6,304 nt of DNA from UBA6921 sp964532385 (GTDB taxonomy: Bacteria; Pseudomonadota; Gammaproteobacteria; SG8-11). The position numbers were made by a program, and so were the translations under genes. The stretch covers positions 1-6,304 of the forward strand of contig CAZHHW010000150.1 of the NCBI GenBank assembly GCA_964532385.1, written 5' to 3'. Positions 1 through 5,120 of the stretch are shown piece after piece. Position 1 is the first letter of the stretch. The number at the start of each line of letters is the position of its first letter. Below the pieces are notes generated by a model. It was not told where the DNA came from and did not search any database. It saw nothing but the letters and a program-made list of their open reading frames with translations.

Positions 1-968
1 TTGAACTTGAAGCTGGGTTTGTTGACATTATCAACCCACGCGCCGACACGGTAATTTTTACTGACCCATAATGCGCCAACATCAATACCGATGCCCGAGC
101 TGTAAACATAATCCTTGTTCTCGTCGAAGGTATTTTCGGCTCCGTCGGCAGCGAATAAACGTTGTGCGGAACGAGATAGTCCCACTTTGTAGTATTTCGC
201 GCGAAATCCCGCCATGAGTTCACCGGAGTCGGAATTAAATACTGGACGGCTGTAACCCAGAGCAAGTTCAGCGATCGCTGCCGCTTTAACCAGTAGTGTG
301 CTGTCGGTGGAGGAGTCGGACAACGTGATGTTAAAAGGCGCAGAGGAATCCCCCGCTGTAATGTAGTCTTGGACTGCGGTGAGTACATCGCTGCCTTGGA
401 GAACGACTGGATCGGACAAGAACTTCATATTGGCAATAGCGCTAAAATTTGCATCCAGAACAAAACTTCCGCCCAAGCCTTTGTGGGAGATTACCAACGG
501 CATAAGTGGAACATGTCCGGAGAGAAACCCTGATACATAACCATCTTTCTGAAATTTATTCAGCACGCTGTTCACCGGAGCAAATATGTTTGCATTTAAA
601 CTGGCGGCTACGGCATTCGAGCACAAAGTAGCGTCTGTACTTGCGGGTCCGGTACAAACAGCAGAGAAGTCGACCGATTGATTGGCCTTTAGCGTTGCTT
701 GTGCGGCGTCGATCTCGGTATACAAGTTATCGACCTGCCCAAACTCGACACCGAACCCGATCGAACTCAGTATCCCAAACCGGTACTGGCTGTCCTCTTT
801 AGTAAACACCGCTGCACCCGCCGCAGGATTGGTCACGTTCGAAATGATGGTTTGGTTGTTGCTCACCGCGCCATAGGTCAGATTCGGACCGGCCGGATGA
901 TAAATAGGCGTGGCGAACGCATTCGCGCACAGCATCGACAAGACGGCGAATTTGAAAGTATGTTTCAT
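1..968 (-). CDS. TraF-like outer-membrane beta-barrel protein (TraF_2 family), 3' end beyond the window
   Basis: The gene reads on the minus strand from an ATG at 968 and stays open for 322 codons to the left edge, so the C-terminus is missing. Residues 1-19 form a Sec signal peptide: KHTFK basic start, hydrophobic core, then AFA before TP, a good signal peptidase I site. The mature start reads YHPAGPNLTYGAVSNNQ and then SNVTNPAAGA, a pattern I associate with proteins annotated 'conjugal transfer protein TraF' (Pfam TraF_2, related to OMPP1/FadL/TodX barrels). Residues 79-140 look helical. The rest alternates polar and hydrophobic residues as in beta strands, ending in an aromatic-rich stretch. 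Cys105 and Cys116 could form a disulfide. AAGGG at 978-982 lies 9 nt before the ATG and supports this start. Location in the outer membrane is inferred; the function is unknown. No other conjugation gene is in view, so the TraF name should not be read as a role. GC is lower than in pmbA or mrp. Confidence 0.8.
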   Translation of the reverse strand, partial: MKHTFKFAVLSMLCANAFATPIYHPAGPNLTYGAVSNNQTIISNVTNPAAGAAVFTKEDSQYRFGILSSIGFGVEFGQVDNLYTEIDAAQATLKANQSVDFSAVCTGPASTDATLCSNAVAASLNANIFAPVNSVLNKFQKDGYVSGFLSGHVPLMPLVISHKGLGGSFVLDANFSAIANMKFLSDPVVLQGSDVLTAVQDYITAGDSSAPFNITLSDSSTDSTLLVKAAAIAELALGYSRPVFNSDSGELMAGFRAKYYKVGLSRSAQRLFAADGAENTFDENKDYVYSSGIGIDVGALWVSKNYRVGAWVDNVNKPSFKF

Positions 969-1078
969 TGCGGTTTTCCCTTGTGCTTGGTTTTTTGCGG
1001 CGCGGATATTTTCCAACGCTGCGGTGCGTGTGTTTTTCAATATCTCTCTTTTCGGGAAAATCATCAGAAACTTTAACC

Positions 1079-1096
1079 GCGTGATGCGTGTCACGC
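1079..1096. promoter_or_regulatory. CRP/Vfr-like palindromic operator candidate
   Basis: The sequence is GCGTGA, six bases, TCACGC: a perfect 6-bp inverted repeat with the GTGA-N6-TCAC core known for CRP-family sites (consensus TGTGA-N6-TCACA). A second, overlapping perfect palindrome runs 1084-1098 (ATGCGTG, one central T, CACGCAT). The site is centred about 120 nt upstream of the TraF-like start and about 138 nt upstream of the SemiSWEET start. A sugar-transporter neighbour makes CRP-type control plausible, but this is inference. The odd-centred palindrome could equally be a site for another dimeric repressor. Confidence 0.4.
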
Positions 1097-1182
1097 ATGG
1101 AGTAACAGTTCGTATAGGGCCAGGTATTGTGTTTTATCCGTCGCGCGGAACAACCATTCGACTCAACGCATCGCCGGGCGAT

Positions 1183-1194
1183 TATGTATAAAAT
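1183..1194 (+). promoter_or_regulatory. Possible -10 region for SemiSWEET
   Basis: TATGTATAAAAT stands out as an A/T block in GC-rich surroundings and contains TATAAA at 1187-1192. It lies about 33 nt before the ATG at 1225, leaving room for a short leader with a modest GCGAGA ribosome site at 1211-1216. No recognisable -35 box lies 16-18 nt upstream, so the call is tentative. Confidence 0.3.
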
Positions 1195-1224
1195 GCCGCT
1201 CGGCTAACCTGCGAGACATTTTAT

Positions 1225-1479
1225 ATGACCTTCCCGGATATCGTTGGCATGATTGCCGGAACGCTCACCACGATTGCGTTTGTTCCCCAGGTTGTGAAGA
1301 CTTGGCGCAGCAAGTCGACGCATGACATCTCCTACGGAATGTTTATCCTGTTCAGCTTCGGTTTACTGCTGTGGCTGATTTATGGAATCGTGATTAACGC
1401 ATGGCCGATCATTATTTCAAACCTGGTCACGCTGGTTTTAGCGCTGGTGATTTTAGGTCTGAAATTTCGTTACAAATAA
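1225..1479 (+). CDS. SemiSWEET sugar transporter (MtN3/saliva, PQ-loop family)
   Basis: This 84-residue protein has the length and three-helix layout of bacterial SemiSWEETs, which dimerise in the inner membrane and move small sugars such as sucrose or glucose down their gradient. Helix 1 spans about residues 6-24 and ends in the PQ motif (FVPQVVKTW, Pro21-Gln22), followed by the conserved loop SKSTHDIS. Helix 2 spans about 38-57 and helix 3 about 61-79, before a basic tail KFRYK. Trp50 and Asn66 are 16 residues apart, matching the Trp/Asn sugar-binding pair described for SemiSWEET structures. GCGAGA at 1211-1216 lies 8 nt before the ATG. The gene diverges from the TraF-like gene and converges on pmbA. 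Its stop codon overlaps the T-tract of the opposing terminator. The natural substrate cannot be told from sequence. Confidence 0.92.
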   Translation: MTFPDIVGMIAGTLTTIAFVPQVVKTWRSKSTHDISYGMFILFSFGLLLWLIYGIVINAWPIIISNLVTLVLALVILGLKFRYK

Positions 1480-1507
1480 AAAAATCGGGGCGCCAACTAC
1501 GCGCCCC
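1478..1507 (-). terminator. Intrinsic terminator of the pmbA-side transcript
   Basis: A perfect 7-bp GC stem (GGGGCGC at 1487-1493 with GCGCCCC at 1501-1507) encloses a 7-nt loop. Read on the minus strand, the stem is followed by GA and seven T (1484-1478), the classic Rho-independent arrangement. The T-tract overlaps the SemiSWEET stop codon. In the plus direction the stem is followed by AAGGAGG with no T-tract, so it is at best a weak terminator for SemiSWEET. It most likely ends transcripts from pmbA or metG-pmbA, about 215 nt past the pmbA stop codon. Confidence 0.85.
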
Positions 1508-1517
1508 AAGGAGGGGG

Positions 1518-1544
1518 GTGGTGCCTTCGGGGAAAGGCCGCCAC
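1518..1544. repeat. Hairpin, REP-like
   Basis: GTGG at 1518-1521 pairs with CCAC at 1541-1544, and GCCTT at 1523-1527 pairs with AAGGC at 1534-1538, closing a CGGGGA loop with a small internal bulge. The preceding CAAGGAGGGG (1507-1516) and the block GCCTTCGGGG (1523-1532) both recur at the right edge of the window, the second as its reverse complement. This suggests a dispersed repeat family. Confidence 0.55.
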
Positions 1545-1546
1545 GA

Positions 1547-1572
1547 TTACATTTCAGGGGAGGGAAATGTAA
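1547..1572. repeat. 9-bp inverted repeat with purine loop
   Basis: TTACATTTC (1547-1555) and GAAATGTAA (1564-1572) are perfect reverse complements around an eight-base purine loop. The A/T-rich stem is unusual in this GC-rich neighbourhood. No T-tract follows on either strand, so it is not a simple terminator. Confidence 0.6.
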
Positions 1573-1649
1573 CGATTCAGATCCAGCACATGCTGTGCCA
1601 GGTAGTAAGGTGTTGGAAAACCGTGTAACAGCACGGCGTACCCATCGGT
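1554..1649 (-). pseudogene. Possible C-terminal coding remnant
   Basis: Between in-frame stops at 1652-1650 (TAA) and 1556-1554 (TGA), one minus-strand frame encodes 31 residues beginning TDGYAVLLHGFPTPYY and ending DLNRYISLP. The composition looks like real protein, not frame noise. There is no ATG and no ribosome site; the only internal alternative is a GTG at 1634. I do not recognise the family. The HGFP stretch recalls alpha/beta hydrolases, but that is too short to rely on. It may be a decayed 3' end, part of a repeat, or chance. Confidence 0.2.
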
Positions 1650-1722
1650 TTACAAGGCTCTGAACGGATTTCCGGCGCACCAACGTCAGCATTCCGGCGT
1701 CGTGGCGCTCCCTCTTGGGGCA

Positions 1723-3060
1723 TTACTCGCCTGCAATCGTCATGCGTTCGATGAGCAATGAACCGGTGCGCAAGTTTTTACGCAGATCAACATCGTTCGC
1801 TATCGCAATGATGTTCTGAAACATCGTTTTGAGATTGCCCGCGATGGTGATCTCTTCCACCGGATATTGAATCTCGCCGCGCTCCACCCAAAAACCGCTA
1901 GCACCGCGCGAGTAATCACCATTGGTCAGATTTACACCGTGGCCGAGCAGCTCGGTGACCAGCAGGCCGGTGTCCATGCGGCGCAGCAGCGCAGTTAAAT
2001 CCTCGCTGCCGTGCGACACGATCAGGTTATGTGTGCCGCCCGCATTGCCGGTGGTCTGCATGCCGAGTTTGCGCGCCGCGTAAGTGTCAAGCACGTAGCT
2101 CATCACTACGCCGTCGCGCACCAAGTCGTGAGCGCGGGTGGCCACGCCTTCGTTGTCGAACGGCGCGCTGCCCAAGGCCTTTTTGATGTAGGGATCTTCG
2201 CGCATCGACAACCACGCGGGAAAAACCTGTGTGCCGAGGCTGTCGAGCAAAAATGTCGACTTGCGGTACAAGTTCCCGCCGCGAATCGCCGACACAAAAC
2301 TGCCCAACACGCTGCCGGCCACATCGGCTTCGAATATCACTGGTGCCTGCCGCGTGGTCAGACGCCGGCCGTTCAGGCGGCGCACGGTACGTTGCGCCGC
2401 CAGCGTGCCGATGGCGGCGGCGTCCTGCATGTCGCGCGCATCCCGCGCGCTGCTGTACCAGTAATCGCGCTGCATGACTTCGCCGTCCTGGCCGATCACG
2501 CAGCAACTCACGCTATGGCGTGTGGTGGGGTACGCGCCGACGAAACCGTGGCTGTTGGCATACACGCGCGCGCCTTGCTGGCTCGACACCGTGGCGCCTT
2601 CGGAATTGGTAATGCGCTTGTCGGCTGCACGCGCCGCGTCTTCGCAACTGCGCGCCAGCACGATGGCCTGGTCCGCGTCGATGCTCCACGGAAAAAACAG
2701 ATCCAGATCGGGAATGTCGCGTGCCATCAGATTTGCATCGGCAAGTCCCGAGCAGTCGTCCTCCGCCGTATATTTCGCGATGGCGCACGCGGCTGCCACG
2801 GTTTCCTTGACCGCGGCGGCCTCGAAATCGGTGGTGCTGGCCGAGCCTTTGCGTTGCCCGAAATAAACCGTCACGCCCAGACCCTTGTCGCGATTGTATT
2901 CGACTGTTTCGACTTCGCCCATGCGCACCGTGACATTGAGTCCAGACCCCATGCTCACCGCCGCTTCCGCCGCGCTCGCTCCTTGCGCACGCGCTTCGTC
3001 GAGCAAGTTGTGCACCAGTTTTTGAATGGATTGCAAATCGGTGTCGTCAGATGTCTTCAT
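1723..3060 (-). CDS. pmbA: PmbA/TldE, non-catalytic subunit of the TldD/TldE metalloprotease
   Basis: This 445-residue protein matches the length and order of E. coli PmbA (about 450). In the family, TldE pairs with the zinc-bearing TldD to form a cytoplasmic protease that trims unfolded peptides, matures microcin B17 and degrades CcdA. The N-terminal domain holds RMGEVETVEYNRDKGLGVTVY (47-66) and RKGSAS (70-75). Next come PDLDLF (117-122), DKRITNSEG (147-155) and YRKSTFLLDSLG (265-276). The C-terminal domain carries FDNEGVATR (301-309), TGNAGGTHN (337-345) and the signature LLGHGVNLTNGDYSRGASGF (371-390), followed by VEEITIAGNL (401-410). No HExxxH zinc motif is present, as expected for TldE and unlike TldD. 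The ATG at 3060 has only a weak GGA about 8 nt upstream. It lies 93 nt downstream of metG on the same strand, so co-transcription is plausible. The terminator at 1478-1507 follows. tldD is not in view. Confidence 0.96.
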   Translation of the reverse strand: MKTSDDTDLQSIQKLVHNLLDEARAQGASAAEAAVSMGSGLNVTVRMGEVETVEYNRDKGLGVTVYFGQRKGSASTTDFEAAAVKETVAAACAIAKYTAEDDCSGLADANLMARDIPDLDLFFPWSIDADQAIVLARSCEDAARAADKRITNSEGATVSSQQGARVYANSHGFVGAYPTTRHSVSCCVIGQDGEVMQRDYWYSSARDARDMQDAAAIGTLAAQRTVRRLNGRRLTTRQAPVIFEADVAGSVLGSFVSAIRGGNLYRKSTFLLDSLGTQVFPAWLSMREDPYIKKALGSAPFDNEGVATRAHDLVRDGVVMSYVLDTYAARKLGMQTTGNAGGTHNLIVSHGSEDLTALLRRMDTGLLVTELLGHGVNLTNGDYSRGASGFWVERGEIQYPVEEITIAGNLKTMFQNIIAIANDVDLRKNLRTGSLLIERMTIAGE

Positions 3061-3153
3061 GGTCGCTGTCCAAATTCAATTGAGAGTCCTTAAGTAACTC
3101 TATCGGTTACCATCATGCCTGCGGCGGCGTACATCCAGAACCGTTTATCGAAA

Positions 3154-4959
3154 TTATTTTACCCGCATGCCCGCTTGTGCACCGTCGTCGGGCGACAGTA
3201 TCCAGAGTTCTTTGCCGCCCGGTCCCGCCGCCAGCACCATGCCTTCGGACAAACCGAACTTCATTTTACGCGGCGCAAGATTGGCCACCACGACGGTGTA
3301 ACGGCCTTCCAGATCTTTGGGTTCGTACGCGCTGCGGATACCCGCGAAAATAGTGCGCTGCTCGCCGCCGACATCGACGACAAGTTGCAGCAACTTATCC
3401 GCGCCATCCACATGCGCTGCCTTGACGATGCGCGCGATGCGCAAGTCGACTTTGTTGAAATCGTCGATGCTGATTTCCGGTTTGATGGCTTCGTTTTTGG
3501 CGCCTGTCGGTACCGCCGTCGGACTGGCGGGTTTTAAATTTTCCTTGGCGGTTTCCAGCATGGCCGTGACTTGCTTCGGATCAACGCGCGCGGCGAGATG
3601 TTGAAACGGATTCACGCGATGATTAATCAATACTCCATTCGCATCGGCCCAAGTTAATGGAGCGATGTTCAAAAACTGTTCGGCCTGCTGGGCCAGTTTC
3701 GGGAGTACCGGTTTTAAATACAGGGTGAGCAGCCGGAACAGATTCACACTGGTGGTGCAGACCTGATGCAAGCGCGTTCGCTGCGTTGGATCTTTTGCGA
3801 GCGTCCAGGGCTTATTCGTATCGACAAACTCATTGGCCAGGTCGGCAAGCAACATCACCTGGCGCATCGCTTCGCCGAACTCGCGTGCATCGTAGAGTTT
3901 GGCAAGGGTGTCCGCGGCGGCTTGTGTTTGCTGTAGTAATTCGGGTTGCGCAAGCTCGCCTGCGAGTTGGCCGTCGAACTGTTGCGCGATAAAACTCGCC
4001 GAGCGTGCCGCGATGTTGACATATTTTCCGACCAGGTTGCTGTTGATGCGGGCGCTGAAATCGTCCATGTTCAGATCGATGTCGTCCACCCCCGGCCCCA
4101 GCTTGGCGGCGAAGTAATAACGTAAATATTCCGGATTAAGATGATCGAGGTAGGTGCGCGCATTGATGAAGGTGCCGCGCGACTTCGACATTTTTTGCCC
4201 ATTCACGGTCAGAAAACCGTGCGCGAACACCGAAGTGGGTTTGCGAAACCCGGCGCCTTCCAGCATGGCCGGCCAGAACAAGGTATGGAAATATAAAATG
4301 TCCTTGCCGATGAAATGATACAGCTCGGCTTGGCTGTCTTTGTTCCAATAGCCTTCGAAGCGCACTCCGCTGCGTGCGCAAAAATTCTTGAAGCTCGCCA
4401 TGTAACCGATGGGCGCATCCAGCCACACATAAAAATATTTGCCCGGCGCGCCGGGAATTTCAAAACCGAAATAGGGCGCGTCGCGCGAGATGTCCCAGTC
4501 TTTCAGCCCGGCGCTGAACCATTCGTCCAGCTTGTTGGCGACTTCGGCCTGCACGTTATGATTCTCGGGTTTTAGCCACTCGCGCAACATGCCTTCGAAA
4601 TCGCCCAGCTTGAAAAAGTAATGCTCGGACTCCTTTTCAATCGGTGCCGCGCCCGAGATCACCGACACCGCGTTCTTCAGTTCGGTGGGCGAATAAGTCG
4701 AGCCGCACACTTCGCAGGAATCGCCGTATTGATCCTTGGCGCCGCACTTGGGGCATTCGCCTTTGATAAAGCGATCCGGCAGAAACATNNNNNNNNNNNN
4801 NNNNNNNNNNNNNNNNNNNNNNNNNNNNNNNNNNNNNNNNNNNNNNNNNNNNNNNNNNNNNNNNNNNNNNNNNNNNNNNNNNNNNNNNTGCCCCAGATGC
4901 AGCGAGCCATTGGCGTAGGGGAGGGCCGAGGTGACCAGGATTTTGCGAGACTTGGACAT
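3154..4959 (-). CDS. metG: Methionyl-tRNA synthetase, with an assembly gap near its 5' end
   Basis: MetRS joins methionine to tRNA-Met in the cytoplasm and supports both initiation and elongation. The protein begins MSKSRKILVTSALPYANGS and reaches HLG plus CA of a fourth codon, the start of the class I HIGH signature (HLGH here), where the N gap begins. After the gap come a zinc knuckle CPKC-x9-CEVC (four Cys), WDISRDAPYFGFEIPGAPGK, the WLDAPIGYM methionine-pocket region, the KMSKS loop at 4194-4180, the anticodon-binding helical domain, and a C-terminal EMAP/Trbp111-like tRNA-binding domain with FNKVDLRIARIV, ANLAPRKMKFGLSEGM and GPGGKE. The visible residues plus the roughly 110 missing ones, judged from E. 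coli MetG, give about 677, the E. coli length. The start at 4959 fits the family, although no clear Shine-Dalgarno precedes it. It is divergent from mrp, as in E. coli, and upstream of pmbA on the same strand. The frame across the gap cannot be verified. Confidence 0.97.
   Translation of the reverse strand: MSKSRKILVTSALPYANGSLHLGXXXXXXXXXXXXXXXXXXXXXXXXXXXXXXXXXXMFLPDRFIKGECPKCGAKDQYGDSCEVCGSTYSPTELKNAVSVISGAAPIEKESEHYFFKLGDFEGMLREWLKPENHNVQAEVANKLDEWFSAGLKDWDISRDAPYFGFEIPGAPGKYFYVWLDAPIGYMASFKNFCARSGVRFEGYWNKDSQAELYHFIGKDILYFHTLFWPAMLEGAGFRKPTSVFAHGFLTVNGQKMSKSRGTFINARTYLDHLNPEYLRYYFAAKLGPGVDDIDLNMDDFSARINSNLVGKYVNIAARSASFIAQQFDGQLAGELAQPELLQQTQAAADTLAKLYDAREFGEAMRQVMLLADLANEFVDTNKPWTLAKDPTQRTRLHQVCTTSVNLFRLLTLYLKPVLPKLAQQAEQFLNIAPLTWADANGVLINHRVNPFQHLAARVDPKQVTAMLETAKENLKPASPTAVPTGAKNEAIKPEISIDDFNKVDLRIARIVKAAHVDGADKLLQLVVDVGGEQRTIFAGIRSAYEPKDLEGRYTVVVANLAPRKMKFGLSEGMVLAAGPGGKELWILSPDDGAQAGMRVK
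4789..4888. other. Assembly gap of 100 N inside metG
   Basis: Exactly 100 N interrupt the metG reading frame between the HLG of the HIGH motif and MFLPDRF. A round 100 is a standard placeholder for unknown gap length. By alignment from memory with E. coli MetG, about 110 residues (about 330 nt) should lie between these points, so the real gap is probably some 230 nt longer than shown. All positions to the left are exact within the window but not in true genomic spacing. Confidence 0.97.
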
Positions 4960-5033
4960 AATCGTGTGATTCGTTTGATCATTTATGGGCGCACTAAATT
5001 AACAGCTAACCGAATCCCATGCTACCCATGCGG

Positions 5034-5055
5034 GACACCCCCAATGGGGAATGTC
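5034..5055. promoter_or_regulatory. Imperfect inverted repeat overlapping the mrp -35, operator candidate
   Basis: GACA (5034-5037) and CCCC (5039-5042) are mirrored by GGGG (5046-5049) and TGTC (5052-5055) around a central AAT, with one or two unpaired bases between the blocks. The right arm covers part of the proposed mrp -35 box at 5051-5056, so a bound protein could block RNA polymerase. No regulator is identified, and the match to the IscR motifs I know is poor. Confidence 0.3.
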
Positions 5056-5079
5056 AGCACCGCCCGACTTGTGTAGAAT
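5051..5079 (+). promoter_or_regulatory. Sigma70-like promoter for mrp
   Basis: TAGAAT at 5074-5079 matches the -10 consensus at five of six positions. ATGTCA at 5051-5056 matches the -35 consensus TTGACA at four of six. The spacer is the ideal 17 bp. Transcription would start near 5086, giving a leader of about 35 nt that carries the GAGGAG ribosome site. Confidence 0.5.
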
Positions 5080-5120
5080 CCGTGTACTTTAAAGACTTTG
5101 AGTAATGAGGAGAGCATTTT

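Larger units (their letters stand above)
969..1224. promoter_or_regulatory. Divergent control region between the TraF-like gene and SemiSWEET
   Basis: This 256-bp region separates two genes transcribed away from each other and should hold promoters for both. Visible elements are a CRP-like palindrome at 1079-1096, an A/T-rich block at 1183-1194 that can serve as a -10 toward SemiSWEET, and a minus-strand GATATT (1044-1039) that is a weak -10 candidate toward the TraF-like gene. Neither has a good -35 box at standard spacing, which would fit activator-dependent promoters but proves nothing. Open frames crossing the region on both strands show no family likeness and are out of frame with the real genes. 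Confidence 0.55.
1508..1722. other. Structured non-coding spacer in the convergent SemiSWEET/pmbA region
   Basis: No convincing gene lies here. The spacer is dense in inverted repeats: 1518-1544, 1547-1572, GCACA/TGTGC at 1586-1598, and CCGTG/CACGG at 1621-1636. Read on the minus strand it is the 3' untranslated stretch of pmbA and leads into the terminator at 1478-1507. One minus-strand frame (1649-1554) reads like real protein but has no start codon. Short open frames on either strand run through the hairpins and resemble nothing known to me. Confidence 0.6.
4960..5120. promoter_or_regulatory. Divergent metG/mrp promoter region
   Basis: This 161-bp spacer must hold promoters for both genes. 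On the mrp side a sigma70-like pair is visible at 5051-5079. On the metG side I see only a weak CATAAA-type -10 (minus strand, near 4989-4984) with no matching -35 and no strong ribosome site. The middle holds the heptamer CCCATGC twice (5016-5022 and 5025-5031, a 9-bp period) and an imperfect inverted repeat at 5034-5055. Either may be regulatory, but no known operator is recognised. Confidence 0.6.

Noticed and set aside
1..968. Evidence of a conjugative element from the TraF name
   Set aside because: No relaxase, coupling protein, pilus gene, integrase or attachment site is seen, and the TraF_2 label covers many chromosomal barrels.
799..1098. Minus-strand open frame starting upstream of the TraF-like gene
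   Set aside because: It overlaps the signal-peptide region in another frame, is highly charged and family-less, and crosses the divergent control region. The 968 start has a signal peptide and a ribosome site.
1453..1692. Minus-strand open frame through the hairpin spacer
   Set aside because: It runs through the terminator, the hairpins and the SemiSWEET 3' end. The peptide is Arg/Pro-rich low-information sequence with no supported start.
1508..1722. Possible integron attC site or tRNA in the structured spacer
   Set aside because: No paired RYYYAAC/GTTRRRY ends for attC, and no tRNA cloverleaf with a T-loop GGTTCGA-type sequence could be traced on either strand.
2011..3093. Plus-strand open frame of 360 codons opposite pmbA
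   Set aside because: It is a shadow of pmbA on the opposite strand with a His/Arg/Ala-rich composition and no domain; length alone is expected in GC-rich DNA.
3115..3537. Plus-strand open frame opposite the 3' end of metG
   Set aside because: Antisense to the conserved tRNA-binding domain of MetRS, with no ribosome site or family likeness.
4677..4982. Alternative ATG at 4982 upstream of metG
   Set aside because: It is out of frame with MetRS (23 nt away), and the conserved KILVTSALPYANGS start is only reached from 4959.
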